In this document: piece after piece, positions 21,611-30,830 of the stretch | How positions within the stretch are numbered: position 1 is the stretch's first letter | Layout: each line of letters opens with the position of its first letter | Source of the DNA: Molanna angustata | Lineage: Eukaryota > Arthropoda > Insecta > Trichoptera > Molannidae | Length of the DNA stretch: 64,000 nucleotides | Assembly: GCA_963576475.1 (NCBI GenBank) | Contig: OY754972.1 | Coordinates: 34,448,556 to 34,512,555 of the forward strand | Direction: 5' to 3' | Notes under the pieces: generated by a model | What the model saw: only the letters and a program-made list of their open reading frames with translations | Databases searched by the model: none | Told to the model about the DNA's origin: nothing | Translations under genes and position numbers: made by a program

Positions 21611-23044
21611 CTACGGCAGAGGAACCGACGGTGCATCTGTATTGGAATGTGTTGGTTCAGTAATGTTATTATCTTCGTTAGTAATTAATGTAGCGTTTTT
21701 TAATGTATTTTTTATTATTTCATCGTTGGACGGTATGGAAACATAGTTTCCAGTAGTAAGTAGTTCGTTTAACATGTTATATATACAGTTAAGGATAATT
21801 TCTTTGCGGTTGTTCATGGGGTCATAGTTGCTTGTATTGTTAGGAAGGGCACAACCATTATTTGGAGAAGGGTAGTTTCCATTTGGGGCTATCAGTATGG
21901 AGTCTAAGTGTTTTTTTTCGTTTATTGATAAAGCGTTAGTTTTTGAATGGGGCGTCTTACTTATATGAGATATTTGTCTCCATTTTAGCCTAGAGTGGGT
22001 TTGGTTTTCAGCACTAGGAATAATTTTTGTTTTTTCTGAATATGTGATTTTCGCCGGTGGGAACATACTTGATGCCTCAATATAAGATACTGAATTTTCC
22101 GCCATCACTTTTTTTATATTTTTTTGGCGAGTCAACTCCGGGCAGTTGATATCCAGGGCTGAATGATTACCCGTACAGTTAGCGCAAATTAAGTTTTCAA
22201 TATTTTCTGTGCAAGTCTCACCGAGATGCTGGGAACGACATTTATAACATCTAGCAATACTAGATTTGCAATTGATTTTTGTGTGTCCAAATCTCAGGCA
22301 CTTATGGCATTGTATCGTTGGAAAGATATATGTGTCTACGGGAAGACGATTATAAAATAGGTACACATGAGAAGGGAGTCTCTGTCCCTCAAACGTTACT
22401 ACAACTGTCTGCGATGGTCTCCATGTTGGAGTTTCGGCCCTACGGTCTCTGTAATTCAGTCTACGGATTTTCAAAGCCTTTCCAAATCCTGGGGGAACCT
22501 CCAAGTTTTGGATGACTTCATCGTCCGAAAATGATGCAGGAATATCCTTTACCACTCCCAGACGAGTCACATGAAACGATGGAATAAATGTTACGTAATT
22601 TTTTTCTTCTAAAATTTTGTTATTCAAAATAGAATTCGCGGTCAAATAATTGTTGAATTCTATGGATATTAAACGTTTTCCTAGAGGTTTTATTTTTTTT
22701 ATATCATTGAATTTATGTTTATAAATGAATGAGCCGAAAGAAACTGCATTCATAATTTGATTTTCTCCCGATACTTTGTGTTGTATATGAACGATATACG
22801 GCGGCAAAGAACATTCGTTGTATCGGTATAAAGGTATGTTAACACGCGTTTCTATTGTTGTGTCGTTCGGTTTGAAACGTTTTGTTGATAGAATCGTGTT
22901 AGTATCTCTATCGGTTTGCGGTAGTGTGGACTGGGCTTTAGTTTTACCTGATGTTGAAACGAATAACTGCTTATTAATAACATTGTTGTCAGGTGCGGGA
23001 GGGGGCCTACCGCCCCCTTCATCTTCCTCCCCCCGTTCGTTCAT
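21611..23044 (-). CDS. LINE ORF1: gag-like RNA-binding protein with three zinc knuckles
   Basis: 477 residues from the first ATG (23044). The frame is open 33 bp further upstream but only a GTG lies there, and a TAA closes it. The N-terminus is acidic and glycine/proline-rich (ERGEEDEGGG, RPPPAP). The middle region, residues about 75-235, resembles the pre-knuckle domain of Jockey-group gag proteins. Three knuckles follow: C246-C249-H254-C259, C266-C269-H273-C278 and C287-C290-H294-C301. The C-terminus is polar and low in complexity. The expected role is to bind element RNA and form the ribonucleoprotein. ORF2 starts 45 bp after its TAG stop. No breaks seen. Confidence 0.93.
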   Translation of the reverse strand: MNERGEEDEGGGRPPPAPDNNVINKQLFVSTSGKTKAQSTLPQTDRDTNTILSTKRFKPNDTTIETRVNIPLYRYNECSLPPYIVHIQHKVSGENQIMNAVSFGSFIYKHKFNDIKKIKPLGKRLISIEFNNYLTANSILNNKILEEKNYVTFIPSFHVTRLGVVKDIPASFSDDEVIQNLEVPPGFGKALKIRRLNYRDRRAETPTWRPSQTVVVTFEGQRLPSHVYLFYNRLPVDTYIFPTIQCHKCLRFGHTKINCKSSIARCYKCRSQHLGETCTENIENLICANCTGNHSALDINCPELTRQKNIKKVMAENSVSYIEASSMFPPAKITYSEKTKIIPSAENQTHSRLKWRQISHISKTPHSKTNALSINEKKHLDSILIAPNGNYPSPNNGCALPNNTSNYDPMNNRKEIILNCIYNMLNELLTTGNYVSIPSNDEIIKNTLKNATLITNEDNNITEPTHSNTDAPSVPLP

Positions 23045-23358
23045 CGCTACATACGGTTGGTGTCGCTGTCGCTTCACCGCTAGTAAGAATTAAACTCCTA
23101 CCTACGTACAAAGCAAAAAATAAATAAAATAAAATGGAACGAACTCACCGGTATCGTTGTAGAAAAAAAAACACAAAATAACTATATTAAATTAACTAAA
23201 TTGAAACAAAAACTAAAAACACATTATTCACAATGTAACTGTTAACAAAAATAAATGATATTTAGATAGTAAACTCCACTATAAATCACTCGTTTTGATT
23301 TAATTGATCGGAGAAAAAGTAACGCGTCTGTCACTCAAAAATCCAAAATGGCCTCTCT
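23045..23358 (-). promoter_or_regulatory. LINE 5' UTR with presumed internal promoter
   Basis: Sequence between the right target duplication and the ORF1 ATG. The transcript would begin AGAGAGGCCATTTTGG. Non-LTR elements of this kind use an internal promoter within the first tens to hundreds of bases. I cannot point to specific promoter boxes, so this is assigned from position only. Confidence 0.5.
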
Positions 23359-23370
23359 CGTTCAGTGAGT
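23359..23370. repeat. Target-site duplication, right copy
   Basis: CGTTCAGTGAGT (continuing TT) abuts the 5' end of the minus-strand LINE and matches 17689-17700. Joining the two flanks gives the pre-insertion site. Confidence 0.95.
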
Positions 23371-23467
23371 TTGGTGTGAAAACGCCATAATCTGCAACCT
23401 CAGGTATATCCGACACTCAACGTCAAGTGTCTGTCTGTCTGAACACAAGCTAGTACTGGCTTCCACG

Positions 23468-23630
23468 CTACCGCCAGGCGGCGAGAACGTTTCTTGTATT
23501 CAAAGCAAAAGGTCGTTTTTCTATCTCTATGGCTTCTATGTATATTCTGTTGATTTCTTTATTTAAATGGACCAGAGTCTTTACTACATCAAAATCGATT
23601 ATATGGCCTGCTGTCATCACGTGATTCGCT
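23468..23630 (-). pseudogene. Penelope-like GIY-YIG C-terminal remnant
   Basis: The minus strand is open for 53 codons ending in TAG at 23468: ANHVMTAGHIIDFDVVKTL, then EINRIYIEAIEIEK and LNTRNVLAAW. The H-x-x-GH-I-F-K-L ... R-EAIEI pattern is the end of the GIY-YIG region of Penelope-like elements. The catalytic GIY-YIG motif itself lies upstream of the preserved part. It sits about 95 bp from the LINE target site, so the LINE probably inserted into or beside Penelope debris. Confidence 0.6.
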
Positions 23631-23656
23631 AATAATTATTATGATATGATTAATTA

Positions 23657-24170
23657 TAATATTACAAGTTGGGCAGCTTTTAGGAAACTAGCCCACATCT
23701 TCAAAAATCCCCGAATTCCTGTCAACCTGAAATGGAAGGTATATGAGACCTGTGTACTGCCAGAGACTATGATAATGACTCAAAAAAGTGCTGAAAAACT
23801 AAGTCACCCAAAGAGCCATGAAAAGATCCATTTTAGGATTAAGTCTGAGAGACAGGGAGCGAACCGACACCATCAGGGAAAGAACGAAAATGGTTGATGT
23901 CGTCCACCGCATTCTTTCTCTGAAGTGGAGATGGGCGGGCCACGTGCCTAGATACTCCGAAGACAGATAGCCAAGGATAGTGTTAGCTTGGAGACCGAGA
24001 ATGACAGTCAGAGGTGTGGAAGACCGCCATTGAGATGGAGAGATGACATCGGCCGTCATGCTGGTGTCAATTGGTTGCTCATAGCACAAGATAGTGTGGC
24101 GCGGAAGGAGATGGAGGAGGCCTTCTTCTAGAAGTGGACGGGATTATGCTGAGAAGAAGAAGATGTATAT
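23657..24170 (+). pseudogene. RTE-like LINE 3' end
   Basis: FRKLAHIFKNPRIPVNLKWKVYETCVLPE reads from about 23665. HEKIHFRIKSERQGANRH and, after frame changes, ILSLKWRWAGHV and a WRGRRWRRP-type tail follow, ending with a GAAGAAGAAG run at about 24151-24163. It contains the thumb/C-terminal region only and several frameshifts. The YADD region is absent. Confidence 0.75.
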
Positions 24171-24454
24171 ATCAAGCATGTGGTTTATATTCCGAACAAA
24201 AATCTATGATTTTATTATACTGACTGTGAGTATATCGAGAATATTTGCCATAGTAGGTAGGTATGTATCTAATATATAATTTGGTATTGTATTATGATAC
24301 ACATGTTGAGAATCTCAATGTTCGATGATAAATTTCGCATTGGCGTATTTTTTCGTTTTACGTTCCCAACGGATGGGCATATTTGGTTAGTATCTAAACG
24401 AAATCTCCTTTGAGTTCGTAATAGAAAATTAAATAATTATTTTATAATTCAAAT
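24171..24454. other. AT-rich spacer
   Basis: Nothing recognised between the two RTE-like fragments, apart from a GTAGGTAGGTATG motif near 24255. Confidence 0.35.
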
Positions 24455-24895
24455 ACCTTTTACTAAAGTAAGAGTATTCAAAACCTGTGTAAGACCGTCC
24501 CTGTTCTGCGAATCAGAATGTTGGGTTCCTAGGAAGCAGGAATAATAGAGACTCCACGTCACCGTGATGAAAATGTTGAGGTGGGACGACGCGGCTGTGT
24601 TAAAACGCTGCTCGACAAGGTCAGTAATGAATAAATCCAAGGCAGCTTCAATATAGCTGCCATAGCTTAAAATATGAGGAGGGTAGATATTGTGGTGGTA
24701 TGGACATGTGCAGAAGAGATCTCTGATATTATGTGTAAATAATGTACTCCATATAGACCACCAACATGGATGTCAACGATGCGCGGTGCCAAGATGGTGC
24801 CGGTGACATGAATTATGCAGGCACTCTGGCGCATGCGAACTAAGAGAGTCTACCCCAAATAATAAGAATAACGCTAGGTAAAAGAGGAAGAAGAA
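24455..24895 (+). pseudogene. RTE-like LINE 3' end, second fragment
   Basis: SKVRVFKTCVRPSLFCESECWVPRKQE, then RLHVTVMKMLRW, ILWWYGHVQKR and a final GAAGAAGAAAT tail. It is a different subfamily from the fragment at 23657: conserved ECW.PRKQE instead of the LKWRWAGH block at that point. Numerous stops. In the same orientation and adjacent, so they may be two insertions into one site. Confidence 0.65.
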
Positions 24896-24996
24896 ATAGT
24901 TTTGATTTCATTGTGACATACAAGGCTCAATGTATTTATTTGATTTTTACAATATTATTTATTATATTAACTTTTTTTAAAAAATGAATGAGTATT

Positions 24997-25380
24997 CGCT
25001 ACTTCCACCACCACCCGCTTTGCATATGGGGACTGTAAACGGCCCCTTCACAGAACGCTTAGTGAGCGACAAGAAAAAAATGCATAGCACGAAAAGTAGC
25101 TCATGGAGCCCTCTAGATTAGTAATCTCAGCACCATAGTGCAAAGAGAACAAATGACGAATGTGAATGGAAGATTCACACTCGTGGACTGTCATTGATTT
25201 CAGATCTTTTTAAATGAGAAACATCAGAGGTATGAATAAGATCGCCATAGCTCTATGACAGAACTTCTTAAAGGCTTTTAAATTGTTCTTAGAGATCACG
25301 AATTCAGCATGAGCAATGGGACCTCGAAGAGACGAATGAGTAATTCGCTTCATCGGTAGATTAAAAAAATCCCTGTTGGG
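24997..25380 (-). pseudogene. R1-like LINE 3' end (C-terminus and 3' UTR)
   Basis: On the minus strand a short C-terminal coding piece (AHAEFVISKNNLKAFKKFCH) precedes a 3' UTR shared with the longer copy at 50174-51695. Shared blocks include GCATATGGGGACTGTAAACG, CACGAAAAGTAGCTCATG and GTGAATGGAAGATTCACA. This copy lacks the 70 bp insertion seen at 50381-50450 and so records the empty site. Confidence 0.65.
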
Positions 25381-26220
25381 AATAGAATAAAATACCTATA
25401 ATTCCCCGCCAAAATCCTTTCACAAAGGCTAAGCAATCAAAACCGTAAAGACCGGCAGGAAACATCACACAAAAACTAGTCTCGTTTCGACGAAAATCAT
25501 TATTGTTCGTCGTCATCCATCATAATCATTGTGTGTCCAGTGATATTTGTGTTGTAACTTGTTATTTGTGAGAGAAGCAGAAATAATCAAGAGGACGAGA
25601 TTCAAGACGTTAAGTTGTACACCGTTCATGGTTAATGCCGGTCCGACACACACACTTTACAGGAACCATTTCGATACACAAAACTTAAGGTATTCAGATC
25701 ATTGCATGCGACACGATTTCGGTAAACGGCGCACACAATCCCATTAGAGTTTTTCCAAGGGCTTGTCCCAATCCCCATATGGCAAGCGGCTGGTGGTTGA
25801 AGGAGCGAAAAACATTCTTTTTTTTTCCTTTGTTGAGCCGTCTGGTATATTTTGCTTAAATGTTAACCTTCTTGCTAAGGGAAATATCCGACCCGTACGA
25901 CTTAATATTATACACCACACAGACCTATATGGACATATGTATGTTTGTACATGTAATATAATACAGGATACCAAATGACATACATCACAAATGGTTTACC
26001 CTAATATATTATAGAACAGAAGACGGCAATGATTGTACCACACATCTGTGACCACGATCAAATGATTATTGGATTAGGTTAGAACCAATGCTTTGGTTCA
26101 CATCAAATAACAGACCAATTATTCGTCCACATTACTTACATGCGATTTGAATAAAAAATGAACCCATTTGTCATGAATGCTTATTTCTTAATTTCAAAAA
26201 TAACAAGAGAAAATTGTCTT
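25381..26220. other. Unclassified stretch
   Basis: 25740-25905 is GC-richer than its surroundings, with CCAATCCCCATATGGCAAGCGG and GCTAAGGGAAATATCC. It reads through in two frames on opposite strands, which argues for low stop density rather than a gene; I suspect an unrecognised repeat. The rest shows nothing. Confidence 0.3.
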
Positions 26221-26460
26221 CTTTTTCTTCTACTTATTGTAGGTTTCAGAAACCAGTTTATCTCAGAAAATGTGTCTCCTGAAATGCCGAGCTCCAGCTA
26301 TATCTCCATCTTTTATATGGTCAACCTCCCAGTCTCGCCACGTGGTCCACCCAGAATCGTCTTCGGCTCCTTTTTAAAACCGTGTTATGCATTCGATTCA
26401 TAAGAATGAAACCTGCGATAGAGCGCACGATTCTCTTCATCGAACCGAACGGACCAGAAG
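26221..26460 (-). pseudogene. RTE-like LINE 3' end
   Basis: The minus strand reads GSMKRIVRSIAGFILMNRMHN, then RFWVDHVARLGG. It ends in a GAA-rich tail (CTTTTTCTTCTAC at 26221 on plus). About 240 bp, frameshifted. Confidence 0.5.
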
Positions 26461-26739
26461 TATAATTAAAAAGAGAGAGAAAAGTTAAAATGTTAAAGTT
26501 AAAAGTTTTGCTTTGTTAGGGTCTTTTAAAATAATAAAAAATAAAACATACGTTCTGTCGGGAATACACTCAAAAAAGCCGACACAAAAAAATGCATATA
26601 TGCCAATACAACAATATGTATCATGTAGGTAAGTAATATGAGTGATGATACTAAGAGAGAATCACTGAAATTATGATTTCAAAAATAAAATAGTTTAATA
26701 TTTTTTTTAGAAATAATGTATTTATTTACATTTTAAAAG

Positions 26740-26865
26740 AGCGTATAAAAGGCAATCCGCCATTTTAGTTTGTATAAGTGACGTCATGCCGGTTACCAAC
26801 TTGTTGCACCGCGAAGAATCATTGACGGAGTTGATAATATGGAGTGACGTCACCGGCAGACGCCA
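26740..26865 (+). promoter_or_regulatory. Candidate promoter: TATAAAAG plus two TGACGTCA sites
   Basis: TATAAAAGG at about 26745 lies some 20-25 bp before TTAGTTTG. Two perfect CRE-type palindromes (GTGACGTCA) follow at about 26779 and 26852. No open frame of note lies downstream on plus within the next kilobase, so function is unproven; a degenerate repeat could hold the same sites. Confidence 0.2.
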
Positions 26866-26989
26866 TGACACTGTAAGCGTTTTTGGCGTAAATGTCAAAT
26901 ATGATTTTGAAATGACAATTTTTGCTACTAAACCTTTATTTTATATGGAAATATAAATACCTACATATATTTGGAAACAGTGTATGCGT

Positions 26990-27180
26990 AAAAATATAAT
27001 AATAATAATAATAATAATACATTTATTGAGCAGAAGAAGTTAAGGTACATACAAATACAAGATATAAACAATAAAATAATAATAAATGAAAACAACCTCT
27101 CCAACTCAAAAGGACCATGCTCAGCTATGTTGCAGGAGGACAAGCCCCCTGCAGCTGATTTTCAGCATGATCCTAATGCT
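26990..27180 (-). mobile_element. Probable LINE 3' UTR with (ATT)n tail
   Basis: Read on minus: a non-coding stretch with GCAGCTGAT/TGCAG motifs, a CTCAATAAATG polyadenylation-like signal and a terminal (ATT)7-8 run (AATAATAAT at 26997-27020 on plus). The structure fits the 3' end of a non-LTR element; no coding part remains. Confidence 0.4.
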
Positions 27181-27304
27181 TACATATTTTAATTAAAATT
27201 ATCGTGAGATAGTTTTTGAAAATAAGTCATCATGCATATTCTCTCTGAGTAGGTAGGTATTAAATACATTATTTAGTTAAAAATTGTCATATGAAGTGAA
27301 TGAT

Positions 27305-27402
27305 AGAACAAGCGCATAAAGTTATCACGTAATCCAGCCGATGACAGGTCGTAAGCCCTGTAGGTGCCTTGAGTTCCTGGTTCTTCTTCTCTATTGAGAT
27401 AT
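27305..27402 (-). repeat. Interspersed repeat 'beta', fragment
   Basis: GGTCGTAAGCCCTGTAGGTGCC and CGATGACAGGTC are the inverse of the central block of the two copies at 41548 and 42258. About 90 bp are preserved, diverging at the left in an unrelated GAAGAAG stretch. Confidence 0.7.
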
Positions 27403-28284
27403 CAAAAAAGTTTATCAGTAATAAATATATATTTTGGATAGATCAGTACCTAATACCTTCCAATATTAGTGAAATTTATATTTGCAATAATATTGATTTT
27501 ACTCTTGTAGGTATAGAAAATATTTGAGTATTGTAGCTATTTAATCTTTGTTTTATTATAAAGAAGATATTCAATGAAAATTAAGTAGCTAAGTATTGTC
27601 TTACAAATTTTCCGTGACTTTGTTTAACAACAATCAACAAACAGTCTCCAATTTCTCGAGATCAAACTTACTTTTCTCCGAAAAATGATATTTTACAATA
27701 ACTTGTTACAATATTATAGTAAGCTTCTTCTGATAACTTATAATTATTTCTCATGGCTGTCTTTCTTCTCTCCTCTTTCGACTCGAGTTGGCAAATATAT
27801 AATTCTCAGTTGAACTTATAAAACACCCATAACAAGAGGATTCTCCCCAACACTGTCCCTAAATACAAATTTTACAAATTACGTCCCTATGTAAAGTTGG
27901 GAAATTTTCCTTCTTTATAAATTGTCAATTAAATATTTCAGACTTTGGTTGAAGGCAAACATTAAAAGTAACGAGAACTCCAACGATTATGTTAACCAAT
28001 TGTAACGGGGAAACCTTAAAACACGCCATCAAATTAACAAAAGAAAAATTAGTTAATTAGGTACCTACCAATAAAAGTATAACATCTCAATGGCTTTTAA
28101 ACCAATGAATAGTTACGACACAGATTTGTAACAATAATTATTTCACTTATGTTTGGTCATTAAACTACTCTCATTGTAATATTTGGAATGTATGTAATTG
28201 TTATTTTGATTGTTAACGTAATTTGGAGGTAAAATAAAAACATATTGAGCAAAAGAAACAGATTGGGCAAGATGGAAAAGTTTG
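27403..28284. other. AT-rich stretch, nothing recognised
   Basis: No coding, RNA or repeat homology seen. GGTACCTACC near 28060 is the lepidopteran-type motif. Confidence 0.4.
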
Positions 28285-28805
28285 AAAGGAATGAACTTAC
28301 TGTGCCAGCTGTCTTCTTACTTCTTTCTGTCACGTAGTTCTTCGTTCTTCTCGTCACTGGTTCAACATATGATTCACCTTACCTAATTGTCTGTAATATA
28401 TGTAGGTACGTGCAAATGCCGCGAACGTATTAAAAAATTGTATATCATTAGGCTGCCTGTCCATTGATGCGGAGCGAGGCGGCGGAGCGGAGAAACGGAT
28501 AAATATTAACCAATAGGATTGCATAAAATCTCCAGCTCCGCGATTTTATGCAATCCTATTGGTTAATATTTCTCCGTTTCTCCGCTCCACCGCCTCGCTC
28601 CGCATCAATGGACAGGCAGCCTTATGCGCATGGCGCGGAGATAGTAGTTTGACATGTTAAATGTGCACAACACGAGTTGAGTATGGTGACTGAAGAAGGT
28701 GGCCTACTTGCGCACGGACAGAGGAGAAATTATTGTTGCCACGTTCAGGTATGGATTTAGGAATGATAGGGGTTTAGGTATGTCAGGAAGATGAGGATAG
28801 GTACA
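28285..28805 (+). repeat. Interspersed repeat 'gamma', copy interrupted by a MITE
   Basis: Opens GAACTTACTGTGCCAGCTGTCTT and continues with TTTCTGTCACG, TGGTCAC-like and AATTGTCTG blocks. It is interrupted at 28451-28621 by a foldback MITE, then resumes TTATGCGCA ... ATTGTTGCCAC ... GTCAGGAAGATGAGGAT. The uninterrupted counterpart lies at 56992-57330. No coding capacity seen. Confidence 0.75.
28451..28621. mobile_element. 171 bp foldback MITE with TTA target duplication (PIF/Harbinger-like)
   Basis: Two 79 bp inverted arms (GGCTGCCTGTCCATTGATGC ... and its complement) differ at two positions and enclose a 13 bp centre. TTA flanks both ends (28448-28450, 28622-28624). The paralogous repeat at 57145-57160 (TTGTATATTATGCGCA) has a single TTA at the same point, so the duplication is confirmed by an empty site. 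A 3 bp TWA duplication and GGC-type terminus suggest PIF/Harbinger origin. High arm identity suggests a young element. Confidence 0.92.
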
Positions 28806-28811
28806 AATGGT

Positions 28812-28995
28812 CATCTAACTTACTTACTTACTCAGCCTCTTCTTGAGTCCAGTATTGGACAAAGGCCTCCCGCTTGGACTTCCACTGGTCTATATCCTGT
28901 GCCATTATTCGCCATTTTTTTGCCACTTTTTTATGTCATTGGACCATCTGATCTGGGGCCTTCCCACGCTTCTGCTTCCTGGTCATCTGCGCCAG
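28812..28995 (-). pseudogene. RTE-like LINE 3' end with (GTAA)n tail
   Basis: On minus: KAPDQMVQ-like, VAKKWRIMAQD, QWKSKREAFVQYWTQEEAE, then a GTAAGTAAGTAAGTT tail (ACTTACTTACTTACTC at 28818 on plus). The terminal AFVQYW-type peptide is the usual end of RTE-like polymerases. About 180 bp. Confidence 0.65.
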
Positions 28996-29184
28996 CAAAT
29001 TGAATATTGCAAATAATTATTAGGCTTGATGTACAATATCAATTTGCAATTATACATAACCGTAATTTCAACCGTAGATTGACAAACGCATTTCTTGTGT
29101 AAAAATTGGATCAGGTACTGCAAAACTGATTTACTCAAGGTATCAGTTTGATATCTATGTATATTGCAAATAATATTTAACAGA

Positions 29185-29330
29185 CCGCCACGCTGTGGCA
29201 CAGTTGGTAAGCCGTTCGGTTTCTGTGCGGGCGTCCTGGGTTGGAAACACTGGTTAGTTGTATGAAATTGCCATACGGCAATAAACTCGCCACTTGCGCA
29301 AGGAAGTTTTTATTATTATTATTATTTAAT
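29185..29330 (+). mobile_element. tRNA-derived SINE 'S1', internally deleted copy
   Basis: The head TGGCACAGTTGG (box A-like), GTAAGCCGTTCGGTTTCTGTG and CGTCCTGGGTT matches the full copy at 46613. Then about 70 bp, including most of box B, are missing. It resumes at AAACACTGGTTAGTTG, AATAAACTCGCCACTTGCGC and a (TTA)n tail at about 29311-29325. Without a complete box B it should not be transcribed by RNA polymerase III. Confidence 0.85.
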
Positions 29331-29572
29331 GTAGCTACATATTAGGGTGATCTTTGAATATTGATAATGTCACATAGCAAAACATACCTACTGATGACCA
29401 AAACGATTAGATTCGTAAATAAAGATATATCAGGTGGTCTACAAGAACTGTATCGAAAAATATATCTTCAGAATTCATTGGAGTGTTTCATTCATTCATG
29501 GTTAACAAAGTGACAATTGAAATTTTCTATTGTTTAAATACTCGGCGGATATTTTGTGGTTGTTCATATTAA

Positions 29573-29690
29573 CCGTTTTGGCATGTGAATTTTGGCATGT
29601 GAATTTTGGCATGTGACATGTGAATTTGAAACATGTCGCATAGTGACTCAAAACATAGTGGTTTAGGGCAAAATTCACATGCCAAAACGA
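29573..29690. repeat. Inverted repeat with triplicated GGCATGTGAATTTT
   Basis: CGTTTTGGCATGTGAATTTT (29575-29594) is the complement of AAAATTCACATGCCAAAACG (29670-29689). Inside the left arm GGCATGTGAATTTT is repeated in tandem two to three times. A similar GTTTTGGCATGTGATTTAAAT occurs alone at about 47590. Confidence 0.7.
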
Positions 29691-29884
29691 TTGAAATTTT
29701 CGTTTGGCAAAAAAATTTCTAGTGTAAAAATTATAGGTATTATCATGAAGTTACAAATAAATTAATAAACAACAGTTCGAATCAATCAACTTTTAGATGA
29801 GCGGTGTTACATTCGAATATTTCTTTAACGGCAATCGTTGAATCAAGCACTTCCTCAACAGAATCTGAGATCATAACTGTTAAA

Positions 29885-30165
29885 TTCTTCTTCCTCTTCG
29901 CCCTAGTCTTCATCCCATTTACTTGGGGTCGGCTCTCCTAGCCCTCATCCTCCAAGTCCTTCTGTCCTTTTGTCCTCCGAACGAAGCCTTGCCTCCTTGA
30001 GATCTCTGGTTACTGTGGACATCCAAGTGGTCAGTGGTCTACCTGGTCGTCTAGGCCCCGCCTCTGTGTCCATCGTTATTATCATATATATTATCCTGTG
30101 GCAGTCTCATGACGTGTCCATACCACCTAAGTCTATTTTCGGTCAGTTTTTCACTGATTGGCGAT
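29885..30165 (-). pseudogene. RTE-like LINE 3' end
   Basis: On minus: DTEAGPRRPGRPLTTWMSTV, TRDLKEARLRSEDKRTEGLG, then PSKWDEDQGEEEEEF, the last part encoded by the GAA-rich tail (TTCTTCTTCCTCTTCG at 29887 on plus). A different subfamily from those at 7525 and 53455. Confidence 0.65.
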
Positions 30166-30169
30166 AGTA

Positions 30170-30290
30170 AATATTAACATTTAAATTTCTAAATAAAATG
30201 TTAGCAACGCAACGATCAATCTTCAATTGGGAATAATTTACTGATATAGATACTAAGCATATCAAAAAATAAGGTTCCATACATTTTTTT
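30170..30290 (-). pseudogene. R4-like LINE 3' end, diverged copy
   Basis: AAATAAAATGTTAGCAACGC, CTTCAATTGGGAATAATTTAC and GATACTAAGCATATCAAAAAATAAGG align with lower identity to 5605-5700 and 30440-30520. It therefore belongs to an older insertion of the same family, just beside the younger copy at 30295. Confidence 0.55.
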
Positions 30291-30294
30291 AACG

Positions 30295-30830
30295 GCGCTG
30301 GCCGATTTACTAATGATATTAATAACAATTAAGCACTACAAATAATAACACTCAATTATTATTATTACCATTATACACTCCCTCAAAAGAATTAGCAGAT
30401 CAATGCGTAAATTGTAAATTATTTAAAATAGCAAAATAAAATGCAACGAACGCATCATCAAGCTTTCAATTGGGAATAGTTCACCCATCCAGATACTTAA
30501 CATATCAAAGGATTAGGCTCTGAGGAGGTCTCTATACTACCTAACAACCCTACTGATTCCCGAATATTAACGTTTAAAAAATCATTAACGATTCTACATG
30601 TATTCATAACTACCGTTTTTTTGCATTATTATTATTAAATTTTTCGATAAATCTATAATTTCTAAATAACGGATTAACGATTTTGGAATAATGCCAGTGG
30701 CTGAAATAATGAACGGTAATATTATTATTTTACGAGAATGCCAAAGTCTTTTAATCTCGTTACCTAAAGCGGTGTCTGAGGAGGTCTCTATACTACCTAA
30801 CAACCCTACTGATTCCCGAATAATCTAGGT
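30295..30830 (-). pseudogene. R4-like LINE 3' end, second young copy with internal duplication
   Basis: 30295-30775 is almost identical to 5474-5953 (3' UTR plus the last part of the endonuclease-domain reading frame). It then jumps, at GGTGT, back to CTGAGGAGGTCTCTATAC, repeating about 46 bp already present at 30518-30563. The upstream coding part seen in copy 1 is absent. The direct repeat of internal sequence at its truncated end suggests a template switch or rearrangement. Confidence 0.75.

Larger units (their letters stand above)
17701..23358 (-). mobile_element. Full-length, apparently intact non-LTR retrotransposon (RNase H-bearing, I/Jockey-group)
   Basis: The element is about 5.66 kb, read leftward. 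It has a 5' UTR of about 310 bp, ORF1 (gag-like), a 45 bp spacer, ORF2 (endonuclease, RT, RNase H, zinc finger), a 3' UTR of about 100 bp and a poly(A) tract (T15 at 17701-17715). A 12-14 bp target-site duplication flanks it and no terminal repeats exist, as expected for target-primed reverse transcription. Both ORFs are uninterrupted. An RNase H domain after the RT places it with I-like lineages or other RNase H-bearing members of the Jockey superfamily; clade assignment needs a tree. It landed beside an older Penelope remnant (23468-23630). Confidence 0.95.
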
